Positions 56,563 to 64,000 of a stretch of DNA of 64,000 bases are shown piece by piece. Position 1 is the first letter of the stretch. Each line of letters starts with the position of its first letter. The stretch covers positions 744,532 to 808,531 of the forward strand of contig GL947595.1 of NCBI GenBank assembly GCA_000218745.1, read 5' to 3'. The notes under the pieces are model-generated. The model was not told the origin of the DNA, ran no database searches, and saw only the letters and a program-made list of their open reading frames with translations. Both the position numbers and the translations under genes were made by a program. The DNA comes from Prochlorococcus marinus bv. HNLC2 (GTDB taxonomy: Bacteria; Cyanobacteriota; Cyanobacteriia; PCC-6307; Cyanobiaceae).

Positions 56563-57672
56563 ATGAGCGATATTTTATTAATCGGTTCATGTGAACCTTT
56601 TAGCGGAAAATCTGCTTTGGTTTTAGGAATAGCAAAAAAAATTATTTCTTCTCAAAAAAAAGTTCGCTTGGGTAAGCCATTAGCTACTTGTATTGAACTT
56701 ACTAATTTACCTTCGATGGCCTACGAAGGATTAATCGATGATGATATGAAATTTATTAGTTCAACACTTGGTATTGAAGAAAAAAATTTAATATCTTCAG
56801 TAGGTTTATTAGATAATATTTCTGCAGAAAAAAGAATTTACAATAAAGATATTTCACCTGGTAGGGGGTTTGAGCAAATTAAAGAACTTCTAAACGATAA
56901 TTTTGAGGGTTTAAATATTCTTGAAGGAGCAGGAAGTCTTCATGAAGGTTTGGTATATGGATTAAGTTTGCCTCAGTTAGCAAAAGCATTGAGGTCAAAG
57001 GTTGTAGTTGTCAATTTATGGGAAGATAGTAAAAGTGTTGATGCCTTACTTAATGCAAAAAAAGAATTAGGTGAATTTTTTGCAGGAGCTGTATTAAATT
57101 CAGTTCAGCCATCTGAGGTAAAAAAAATCGAAGAAAAAATAATACCATCCTTAAATGAATTAGGAATTGAGGTATTTGGCGTTATGCCAAAGTCGCCCCT
57201 ACTTAGAAGCGTTACAGTTGGAGAACTTATTAGAAGATTAAAGGCAAAAGTGATTTGTTGCCCAGATAAAGATGAATTATTGGTAGAGACACTAAGTATT
57301 GGAGCAATGGGCGTTAATTCGGCTATGGAATTTTTCAAAAGGAGGAGAAATATGGCAGTTGTTACTGGAGCTGATAGAACAGATATTCAATTAGCAGCCT
57401 TAGAAGCTTCAACTCAATGTTTAATTTTAACTGGTATTGGAGATCCCTTACCTCAACTGATACACAGAGCTGAAGAGTTGGAGGTCCCAATTCTAAAAGT
57501 TGATATAGATACCCTCGCTTCTGTTGAAGTTATTGAACAAGCTTTTGGACATGTTAGGTTACATGAATCTATCAAAGCTTCATATGCAATTCAATTGGTT
57601 CAAGAAAATGTAAATATAAAGGGAATATTGGAAAAAATTGGTTTTGACTGCAATTTTTCTAAAAATTGCTAA
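56563..57672 (+). CDS. phosphotransacetylase-like AAA/DRTGG domain protein
   Basis: A 369-residue protein. The N-terminal part is a dethiobiotin-synthetase-like P-loop domain (GSCEPFSGKSALVLG near 7-21, EGAGSLHEG near 127). A DRTGG domain follows in the middle (GVMPKSPLLRSVTVGEL), and a C-terminal region has VTGADRTDIQLAALEAS. The same layout forms the N-terminus of large Pta enzymes, without the catalytic transferase domain. Likely a nucleotide-dependent regulator; function unknown. Confidence 0.8.
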   Translation: MSDILLIGSCEPFSGKSALVLGIAKKIISSQKKVRLGKPLATCIELTNLPSMAYEGLIDDDMKFISSTLGIEEKNLISSVGLLDNISAEKRIYNKDISPGRGFEQIKELLNDNFEGLNILEGAGSLHEGLVYGLSLPQLAKALRSKVVVVNLWEDSKSVDALLNAKKELGEFFAGAVLNSVQPSEVKKIEEKIIPSLNELGIEVFGVMPKSPLLRSVTVGELIRRLKAKVICCPDKDELLVETLSIGAMGVNSAMEFFKRRRNMAVVTGADRTDIQLAALEASTQCLILTGIGDPLPQLIHRAEELEVPILKVDIDTLASVEVIEQAFGHVRLHESIKASYAIQLVQENVNIKGILEKIGFDCNFSKNC

Positions 57673-57698
57673 TTTCAAAATATAGTACTTAGGTTATT

Positions 57699-58211
57699 TT
57701 GAGTCGCTCCTTAGATCTCCCCTCAACTGAAAGTGTTGATACCTTAGCGCAAGAGCTAGCTAAAATTCAAGATCATGGCAAGAGAAGGATAGCATTTCTT
57801 GGCAGTAGGCATGTACCTGTTGTGGATATTCATCTTATTGAATTAATAGCAAGGTCATTAGCTGAAGAAGGTCACTCTATTATTACTTCTGGTTCTCAGG
57901 GAGTTAATGCTGCAGTTATAAGAGCAGTTTTAGATATAAATCCCTCTCTTTTAACTGTTTTGCTTCCTCAAAGTTTAGATAGACAATTGCCAGAGATTAA
58001 AGATCAGTTAGAAAAAGTAATTCATCTTGTTGAGAAAACAGAGAATAATGATTTGCCATTGCCTCTTGCGAGTAGTTTGTGTAATCAAGAAATTATAAAT
58101 AGATGTGATCAATTAATTTGTTTTGCGTTTCACGATAGCGAAACATTGCTAAATAGTTGTAGATGTGCCGAAGATATGGGCAAAATGGTAAGTTTATTAT
58201 TTTTTGATTAA
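57699..58211 (+). CDS. DprA/Smf-like Rossmann protein
   Basis: A 170-residue protein resembling the Rossmann core of DprA, the RecA loader for single-stranded DNA in transformation (AFLGSRHVPVVDIHLI, then HSIITSGSQGVNAAVIRAVL). It is much shorter than true DprA, so a nucleotide-binding (LOG/DprA superfamily) role is also possible. Start is TTG, 27 bases after the DRTGG gene. Confidence 0.75.
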   Translation: MSRSLDLPSTESVDTLAQELAKIQDHGKRRIAFLGSRHVPVVDIHLIELIARSLAEEGHSIITSGSQGVNAAVIRAVLDINPSLLTVLLPQSLDRQLPEIKDQLEKVIHLVEKTENNDLPLPLASSLCNQEIINRCDQLICFAFHDSETLLNSCRCAEDMGKMVSLLFFD

Positions 58212-58277
58212 ATTTTTAATAAGAAATTTTCTTGAAATCTTTTTTAGAGTAATAATTGGTGTAGTAAATAGAAGCTT

Positions 58278-58775
58278 ATGGCAGAAAATTTTTCATTCGA
58301 TATTGTTTCTGATTTTGATAGACAAGAATTGGTTAACACCATTGATCAGGTTAATAGGGAAACAAGCCAGAGATATGATTTAAAAGGTACAAATACTTCA
58401 ATCGAATTAGATCAAGAAAATATTTTTATTATTACGGATAGTGAATTAACGTTAAATTCTGTAATTGATATTCTCAGACAAAAAGCTACAAAAAGAAAGT
58501 TGTCTCTAAAAATTTTTGATTTTCAATCTATTGAAGTTATATCCGGAAATAGAATTAAACAAACTATTAATTTAAAAAAAGGCTTAAATCAGGAAATTGC
58601 AAAAAAAATAAGTAAAGAAATTAGAAATGAATTTAAGAAGATAAATGTGAGTATTCAAGGAGATAATCTTAGAGTTGCAAGTAAGAGTAAAAATGATCTT
58701 CAACTAGTAATAAAAATGCTTGATAAATTTGAAGAGAGCTTAAATGTGCCACTTCAAACAAACAATTATCGTTGA
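58278..58775 (+). CDS. yajQ: YajQ family nucleotide-binding protein
   Basis: A 165-residue protein of the YajQ family. It has the conserved start FDIVSDFDRQELVNTIDQ and TSQRYDLKGT, with two ferredoxin-like halves. Members bind nucleotides, and some are reported to bind cyclic di-GMP. Role in this organism is unknown. Confidence 0.92.
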   Translation: MAENFSFDIVSDFDRQELVNTIDQVNRETSQRYDLKGTNTSIELDQENIFIITDSELTLNSVIDILRQKATKRKLSLKIFDFQSIEVISGNRIKQTINLKKGLNQEIAKKISKEIRNEFKKINVSIQGDNLRVASKSKNDLQLVIKMLDKFEESLNVPLQTNNYR

Positions 58776-58809
58776 AATTTAATATTATGATATTAATCAA
58801 ATATTATTA

Positions 58810-59022
58810 ATGTCTAACTACTCTGATTTATTAATTAAAAAGCTATGTTTAAAAGTTAGAAATTATCCACGTTTCTCAAACAAAGAAATTGATAAATTTT
58901 GTTGGATGGCAGCTCATGAATATAAACATGGAATTTTACCAAGCGAATACGATATTAGAGAGATAGATGAAGATCTTTATTTATTATTATTAAAAGAATT
59001 TAATTCTAAAATTAATGATTAA
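58810..59022 (+). CDS. small hypothetical protein (70 aa)
   Basis: A 70-residue soluble, helical, charge-rich protein (FCWMAAHEYKHGILPSEYDI in the middle). The AAHEYKHG stretch resembles a metal-binding helix only loosely. It lies 34 bases after yajQ on the same strand. No family recognised. Confidence 0.6.
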   Translation: MSNYSDLLIKKLCLKVRNYPRFSNKEIDKFCWMAAHEYKHGILPSEYDIREIDEDLYLLLLKEFNSKIND

Positions 59023-59143
59023 TCTTTATAGTGAGTATTTCTAAAAATAAATCTTCAATATAATTATTAAAAATATATTTATTTAAATAATTTTGTGATG
59101 CACTTATTAATTAATTTAAATAAAATAAAAAAAAATTACTTAA

Positions 59144-59950
59144 ATGTCATCTTCTTTTAAAAATGTCACTCCAGCAGGACCTGGTGGGACAGCCACATTT
59201 CTAATAGTCCTCTCTTTTACAGGTTTTCTCCTCCTTACTCAAGCTTTATTTGTAGTCCCATCTGGCCAAGTAGCAGTTGTTACTACACTTGGTAAAGTTA
59301 CAGGCGGATCTAGAAGAGCTGGCCTAAACGTCAAAATTCCATTTATCCAATCTGTTTTCCCCTTTGATATAAAAACTCAGGTGCAACCTGAAAAGTTTGA
59401 AACTTTAACAAAAGATTTACAAGTAATTAGAGCAACAGCCACAGTTAAATATTCTGTAAAACCTAGTGAAGCTGGTAGAATCTTTGCCACAATTGCAAAT
59501 AGAAATAGTGATGTTTACCAAAAAATAGTTCAGCCATCTCTGCTTAAAGCTCTTAAATCAGTTTTCTCTCAATATGAATTAGAAACAATTGCTACTGAAT
59601 TCAATGTTATTTCAGAAAAAGTTGCTGATACTGTCGCGGAAGAATTGAATTCCTTTGATTATGTTGATGTAAAAAGCTTAGACCTTACTGGACTTGAGAT
59701 CGCTGAGGAATATAGAGCTGCTATTGAGCAAAAGCAAATTGCAGGTCAGCTACTTTTAAGGGCTAAAACAGAAGTTGAAATTGCAGAACAAGAAGCTTTA
59801 CGATACGAGACTCTTAACAAAGGGTTAAATGATCAAGTTTTATTTAAGCTTTTTCTTGATAAATGGGATGGTCAGACACAAGTTGTACCTGGTTTACCAG
59901 GTACTTCAGGGAGTACTCCGCCTGTAATTGTTAATGGTAATAGAAGGTAA
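59144..59950 (+). CDS. prohibitin-like SPFH domain protein
   Basis: A 268-residue protein with one N-terminal span (about 20-40, FLIVLSFTGFLLLTQALFVV), an SPFH domain (GQVAVVTTLGKVTGGSRRAG and onward) and a helical region (IAEEYRAAIEQKQIAGQLLL). Prohibitin-type proteins form large membrane rings that scaffold or regulate proteases such as FtsH. The Pro/Gly-rich tail ends VVPGLPGTSG. Convergent with hemL. Confidence 0.88.
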   Translation: MSSSFKNVTPAGPGGTATFLIVLSFTGFLLLTQALFVVPSGQVAVVTTLGKVTGGSRRAGLNVKIPFIQSVFPFDIKTQVQPEKFETLTKDLQVIRATATVKYSVKPSEAGRIFATIANRNSDVYQKIVQPSLLKALKSVFSQYELETIATEFNVISEKVADTVAEELNSFDYVDVKSLDLTGLEIAEEYRAAIEQKQIAGQLLLRAKTEVEIAEQEALRYETLNKGLNDQVLFKLFLDKWDGQTQVVPGLPGTSGSTPPVIVNGNRR

Positions 59951-59953
59951 TCT

Positions 59954-61258
59954 TTAATTATCTTTTAAAGCTTTAAATGATTGATCAAATGCTTCGATTG
60001 TTTGATCAATCTCTTCTTCTGTATGTGCTAAAGAGGTAAATCCTGCTTCATAAGAACTAGGTGCTAAATAAACACCTCTGTTTAGCATTTCTCTATGCAA
60101 TTTTCCAAATAATTCTGAATTGGTTGATTTAGCCTCTTCAAAATTTCTGACTGGTCCATTACATAAAAAGAATCCAAACATTGCACTGACACTTCCACCA
60201 GTAATCTCTATTCCATTTTTACTGGCAACCTCTTTGATACCCTCTATCAATCTGGATGTTGTAGTTTCTAATTTTTCATAGGTACCCTCTTGTTTAAGTA
60301 ATTCAAGGGTTTTTATACCTGCTGTCATCGCTAAAGGATTACCACTTAATGTACCAGCTTGATAAACAGGCCCAGAAGGAGCTATTAAAGACATAATTTC
60401 CTTTCTTCCTCCATAAGCCCCAACAGGCAGTCCACCTCCTATAACTTTTCCAAGAGTTGTTAAATCAGGAGTAACTCCAAATCTTTCTTGAGCTCCGCCA
60501 TAACTTATCCTAAAGCCAGTCATCACCTCATCAAAGACTAATAGGGCACCATTCTCAGTTGTTAATTCTCTCAAGCCCTCTAAGAAACCTGGTTCAGGTG
60601 TAATAAAACCAGCATTCCCAACAATGGGTTCAAGAATTACTCCTGATATCGCATCTGGATTTTCAGAGAATAATTTTTTTACTGCTTCTAAATCATTGTA
60701 CGGTGCAGTAAGTGTATTGGATGTAGTCGTTCTTGGTACTCCTGGAGAATCTGGTAAGCCTAAAGTTGCTACTCCTGATCCAGCCTTTACTAAAAACATA
60801 TCGGCATGGCCATGATAACAACCATCAAACTTTATAACTTTATCTCTACCTGTATGTGCCCTCATAAGTCTTAGAACTGCCATGCATGCTTCTGTGCCGC
60901 TATTTACGAAACGAACCATTTCAACGGAAGGAACAGCATCTATAACCATTTGAGCAAGTTTATTCTCTAATACACATGGAGCACCAAAACTTGTTCCTTT
61001 CTCTATCGCCTCTTGTAATGCAGTGATTACCTCAGGATGAGCATGTCCACAAATTGCTGGTCCCCAGCTCCCAATGTAGTCAATATATCTATTCCCATCT
61101 ATGTCCCATGCAAATGGTCCCTTAACCCTGTCAAACACAATAGGTTGCCCATTAACTGATTTAAAAGCTCGTACAGGGGAACTGACACCCCCAGGCATAA
61201 GATCTTGGGCAGAAGCAAATACTTCTCGAGAATTTGAGATATTTAAAATATCAGTCAC
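59954..61258 (-). CDS. hemL: glutamate-1-semialdehyde 2,1-aminomutase
   Basis: A 434-residue PLP enzyme that makes 5-aminolevulinate from glutamate-1-semialdehyde, first committed steps to haem and chlorophyll. The PLP lysine is in [17 protein letters not shown] near residue 268; [18 protein letters not shown] and [12 protein letters not shown] are family landmarks. Complete and of normal length. Confidence 0.96.
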   Translation of the reverse strand: MTDILNISNSREVFASAQDLMPGGVSSPVRAFKSVNGQPIVFDRVKGPFAWDIDGNRYIDYIGSWGPAICGHAHPEVITALQEAIEKGTSFGAPCVLENKLAQMVIDAVPSVEMVRFVNSGTEACMAVLRLMRAHTGRDKVIKFDGCYHGHADMFLVKAGSGVATLGLPDSPGVPRTTTSNTLTAPYNDLEAVKKLFSENPDAISGVILEPIVGNAGFITPEPGFLEGLRELTTENGALLVFDEVMTGFRISYGGAQERFGVTPDLTTLGKVIGGGLPVGAYGGRKEIMSLIAPSGPVYQAGTLSGNPLAMTAGIKTLELLKQEGTYEKLETTTSRLIEGIKEVASKNGIEITGGSVSAMFGFFLCNGPVRNFEEAKSTNSELFGKLHREMLNRGVYLAPSSYEAGFTSLAHTEEEIDQTIEAFDQSFKALKDN

Positions 61259-61472
61259 TTTATAATAGTTGTAGTTTTTTGGAATAATACATCATGCCCT
61301 AACTTAGATATAAGAAAAAAATTTGTCAATCAAGTTGAAATTCTACATTATGAAAGTTAGTTTTTATTTATTGGACTTAAAATTATGTTTTATTAAATTA
61401 AAATGGGAATAGATTCTTATATTAGTTGAGAGACTGTTAATAATGTTTTTATTAGATAATTTTATCTAAAGA

Positions 61473-62321
61473 TTACAGTTCAAATAAATCATCATCATCA
61501 TCATCACTAATATCAACGAACTCTTCCTGAAAGCTTAATTCAATCATAACTGGTGCATGATCGCTTGGTTGGTCTAATTCCCTTTGATCCTTTTCAATTA
61601 CTGAACTTTTTATATTTGAGAGAAGACTATTACATATATAAATATGGTCTATTCTCCAACCTTTGTTTAATTCAAAAGAATTATTACGGTAATCCCACCA
61701 ACTCCAATAGCCACTATTTTTTTCAAAAATACGAAATGAGTCAATAAATTTTCCTTTAATTATCTCCTCTAAATAAAACCTTTCCTTTTCGGATGCCATA
61801 ATACCACCTTCAAAAATTTCTTGATCATGAATATCTTTACTAGAAGGAGCAATATTAAAATCTCCAAGAAGACATATTTTTTCATCTCTTTTGAGTGGCT
61901 GCTCCAAATATATTTTTAACTGCTTAAGCCAAGAAAGTTTATATTCAAATTTATCTGAACTTAACGATGAACCATTGGGAACGTAAACATTGATAATTCT
62001 TACACCATTAATTAGCGCGCTGATTACTCTTTTTTGATCATCAAATTGTTTTGCAGAATCACATTGAGCTAATTCTCCACAGAAGCCGTACTTTAAATCA
62101 ACAAAATCAAATTTACTTATAATCGCAACACCGTTATATGATTTTTGCCCAAAAGCTTTAACTTTATAACCTAGTTTTTCAAATGATTCAAATGGGAAAT
62201 CTGCATCTAAAACTTTTGTTTCTTGTAGGCATAATACATCTGGATTTTTATTCTCAAGCCAAAGTAATACTTGATTAAGTCTCATTCTGATGGAATTTAC
62301 ATTCCAAGATGCTATTAACAA
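61473..62321 (-). CDS. xthA: exodeoxyribonuclease III (AP endonuclease)
   Basis: A 282-residue base-excision repair nuclease. Motifs: SWNVNSIRMRL at the start, LQETKV (metal Glu), LLGDFNIAPSSKDIHD (catalytic Asp/Asn), and QPSDHAPVMIEL (Asp-His). The C-terminus carries an unusual acidic tail with six Asp in a row, encoded by an ATC repeat on the plus strand at 61488-61505. The 215 bases downstream, up to hemL, show no gene. Confidence 0.94.
   Translation of the reverse strand: MLIASWNVNSIRMRLNQVLLWLENKNPDVLCLQETKVLDADFPFESFEKLGYKVKAFGQKSYNGVAIISKFDFVDLKYGFCGELAQCDSAKQFDDQKRVISALINGVRIINVYVPNGSSLSSDKFEYKLSWLKQLKIYLEQPLKRDEKICLLGDFNIAPSSKDIHDQEIFEGGIMASEKERFYLEEIIKGKFIDSFRIFEKNSGYWSWWDYRNNSFELNKGWRIDHIYICNSLLSNIKSSVIEKDQRELDQPSDHAPVMIELSFQEEFVDISDDDDDDLFEL
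61488..61505 (-). repeat. trinucleotide repeat (ATC)6 in the xthA 3' end
   Basis: Six tandem ATC triplets on the plus strand encode six Asp on the minus strand. Such runs can change length by slippage. Confidence 0.9.
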
Positions 62322-62377
62322 TTTGTTGAATATTTATGTAAAATTAAATTAGCAAATTTTTAATCTAATATAAAGTT

Positions 62378-62684
62378 TTGAAATTATTCAGAAAAAATCT
62401 TTTACATAGAAAAAAATTATCTATATTTGCCTTATTTTTTTACTCTTTGGGATTTTTCTATAATGACTTAGTTTTTAGTTCTCAGGAAAATTATTTTGAA
62501 GAAATAGAATTAAATAATAATACTCAAGATGGATTTGAAAGTAACAAGTCTATTCCAACAAATCCTTTTGAAATTGTTGATATGCTTAAGAAAAGCAAAT
62601 AGTATGAATGATGCGACAAGTCCATCTGATGCTATAGATGAAGCTATTAAGACTTTTGACAATCTTAAATTAAACAATAATTAA
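62378..62684 (+). CDS. small secreted hypothetical protein, frameshifted as written
   Basis: A TTG-started ORF with a basic N-terminus and a signal-like hydrophobic stretch (SIFALFFYSLGFFY), then an acidic, Asn-rich mature part. As written it stops at 62602 after VDMLKKSK. One A less in the A4 run at 62591-62594 restores the frame, giving KKANSMNDATSPSDAIDEAI and an end at 62684. Rebuilt length is about 101 residues. No family recognised. Confidence 0.6.
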
Positions 62685-62689
62685 ATATT

Positions 62690-63307
62690 TTGACTTTTTT
62701 CTACACAAAAATAATGATTAAAAGCCCGATCCAAAAAGTTACAGAAAATCTTCAAAATAGAGCTATTGGAATCATTTACGGTTCATATAAACCCTCAAAT
62801 ACAGAGTCTTTAAACAAGGGTATACTAAAAGATCAAAACAACTTACCCTTAGATGCAGTTGTTTTGGGCAAAACGTTACCTTTGATCAAAAAATATATTG
62901 ATTTCAATAAAAAATACTTTTTTATTGTCTATCCTAGAAATAAGAATTCTGATAGTTTACATCTCCAAATCGCTGGAATATGGGATCCTAATAGTCTAAA
63001 TAAAGAGCAAAAAGATCATTCTCAAAATCCTCATGAAATATTAAAAAATTTTGATTTAAAAGATAATTACTTTTCCATAAGGGGAAAATTAATATTTGTA
63101 AAAATTCCAGAGAAAGAAGTGATTATTAAAATAACACCTTCAAAACTTTTAAATAATAAAAATAAATCCTTTAAATTAATTTTAAAAGCAGAATTACCGC
63201 TTAATTTAATAAATTCTTTCTTAAGTATTGATGCCTTAAGAGAGGGGAATGCTTTGCGTATGGAAAATTTTGAAGTCATTGAAAATAAATCAATTATTAT
63301 TGATTAA
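62690..63307 (+). CDS. hypothetical protein (conserved in appearance)
   Basis: A 205-residue soluble protein of no recognised family; an ATG at 62714 (MIKSPIQKVTENLQNRAIGI) is the more likely start, giving 197 residues. The IGIIYGSYKPSN start and repeated beta-type segments suggest an all-beta fold. It follows the small secreted protein closely and precedes larC. Confidence 0.6.
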   Translation: MTFFYTKIMIKSPIQKVTENLQNRAIGIIYGSYKPSNTESLNKGILKDQNNLPLDAVVLGKTLPLIKKYIDFNKKYFFIVYPRNKNSDSLHLQIAGIWDPNSLNKEQKDHSQNPHEILKNFDLKDNYFSIRGKLIFVKIPEKEVIIKITPSKLLNNKNKSFKLILKAELPLNLINSFLSIDALREGNALRMENFEVIENKSIIID

Positions 63308-63358
63308 GTGATGATTTTATGATGTATATCAAGATCAATTTTTTTATGCCATTTTGCT

Positions 63359-64000
63359 ATGGAAGATTTACTAATTGAATGTTCTCCAGGCATATCAGGT
63401 GATATGTTATTAGCGGCTTTCTATGATCTTGGAGTCCCAAAAGAGGTTATTGAAAAACCATTAATTGATCTTGGATTAGGAGGTTGTTATTTATTATCTT
63501 TTAGTGAAGCTAAGAGTAAATCTTTAAGAGGTATTAAAACAAATGTAAAGATATTAGAAAATTCACAAAAAAGGACTTGGAAAGATATAAAAAAATTAAT
63601 ACTTAAAGGTAATTTAGAAAAATCATTAGAAAAAAATATTATTGAAGTTTTTAGTGCTTTAGCAAAAGCAGAAAGTACTGTTCATGGTATAGCTCAAGAA
63701 GATGTTTATTTTCATGAAATAGGTTCTATAGATTCATTAGTAGATATTATTGGAGTTTGTGCGGCTATTAACTTCTTAAGGCCTAAAAAAATTTATTGTA
63801 ATACTCCAACATTGGGGAGTGGAATAACAGAAACTGAGCATGGCAAAATATCAATTCCATCTCCAGCTGTAGTTGATCTAATAGCCAAATTTAAAATTGA
63901 GGTTTGTTCAGACCTAGAATTTATTAATGATGAATTATCTACACCTACAGGCATAGCAATAATTTGTACTTTGGTGAATTCTTTTAAACTACCAATTAAA
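63359..64000 (+). CDS. larC: LarC-like nickel insertion protein (partial, 5' part)
   Basis: The first 214 codons of an ORF that runs off the window. It opens MEDLLIECSPGISGDMLLAA, the typical LarC/DUF111 start, and contains VYFHEIGSIDSLVDIIG, TPTLGSGITETEHGKI and PTGIAI, all family landmarks. LarC inserts nickel into the pincer cofactor of lactate racemase-type enzymes. larA, larB and larE are not in the window. Confidence 0.85.
   Translation, partial: MEDLLIECSPGISGDMLLAAFYDLGVPKEVIEKPLIDLGLGGCYLLSFSEAKSKSLRGIKTNVKILENSQKRTWKDIKKLILKGNLEKSLEKNIIEVFSALAKAESTVHGIAQEDVYFHEIGSIDSLVDIIGVCAAINFLRPKKIYCNTPTLGSGITETEHGKISIPSPAVVDLIAKFKIEVCSDLEFINDELSTPTGIAIICTLVNSFKLPIK

Noticed and set aside
61259-61472. 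Possible small gene between hemL and xthA
   Set aside because: Only a 20-residue ORF and AT-rich sequence are present; nothing supports a gene or structured RNA.

Overview
The window is about 30% G+C chromosome from a marine picocyanobacterium, almost certainly a high-light-adapted Prochlorococcus. The evidence is gene content: chlorophyll synthase ChlG, PsaF/PsaJ, PetA/PetC, NdhB, a high-light-inducible (HLI) protein, an aa3 cytochrome oxidase with haem A synthesis genes, a cyanobacterial AbrB regulator, and the rplS / tRNA-Trp / hcp / tRNA-Asp / gltX block typical of Prochlorococcus and marine Synechococcus. Phycobilisome genes are absent from the window, intergenic spaces are short, and no integrase, transposase, phage or CRISPR locus is visible. 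It looks like core chromosome, not an island. Layout, left to right. 1-5.7 kb: a GC-rich left-edge element, a small membrane protein, NfuA-like Fe-S scaffold, a frameshifted malate:quinone oxidoreductase, LepA, a lone DppC-type permease and TrmH. 5.9-9.0 kb: several very small ORFs around a light-related cluster (DCC thiol protein, TIGR03643 protein, DUF2256 Cys-rich mini-protein, and a bacterial cryptochrome/(6-4)-photolyase relative that lacks the usual Fe-S cysteines). 9-18.5 kb: RsmB, a class A penicillin-binding protein, ChlG, a PetP-like protein, HisF, MenG/UbiE, a DciA-like helicase loader, BirA, an ABC ATPase and NdhB. 18.6-26.8 kb: topoisomerase I (frameshifted twice as written), a lipoprotein, DUF2232 membrane protein, CobT, a solute-binding lipoprotein, an Fe-S aldo/keto reductase, riboflavin synthase and cyAbrB. 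26.9-34 kb: ctaCDE divergent from ctaA-ctaB, followed by a DrrAB-type exporter. 34-43.4 kb: GroEL with an expanded Gly-Met tail, FabG, IspD, an S66 peptidase, UbiA, Ppx, a short RodZ-like protein, CobM and Lgt. 43.4-50.8 kb: cytochrome b6f subunits PetA/PetC beside TatC and two small conserved proteins, an NFACT/RqcH protein, Gmk, PsaJ, PsaF, TsaD and HLI. 50.9-64 kb: a Na+/H+ antiporter, the translation block (gltX, two tRNAs, hcp, rplS), Map, an SDR protein, a DRTGG protein, a DprA-like protein, YajQ, an SPFH protein, HemL, XthA, two hypotheticals and the start of LarC. The genes mostly serve photosynthetic and respiratory electron transport, pigment/quinone/haem/cobamide synthesis, envelope building and translation. 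Two points matter most to a reader. First, at least eight single-base frameshifts hit six otherwise intact genes (mqo, topA, lgt, NFACT, an SDR and one small secreted protein), several in homopolymers and some in essential genes; this points to sequence error more than to gene decay. Second, the best candidate for an under-described system is the DCC / TIGR03643 / DUF2256 / Fe-S-less photolyase cluster at 6.3-8.6 kb with its flanking mini-ORFs.
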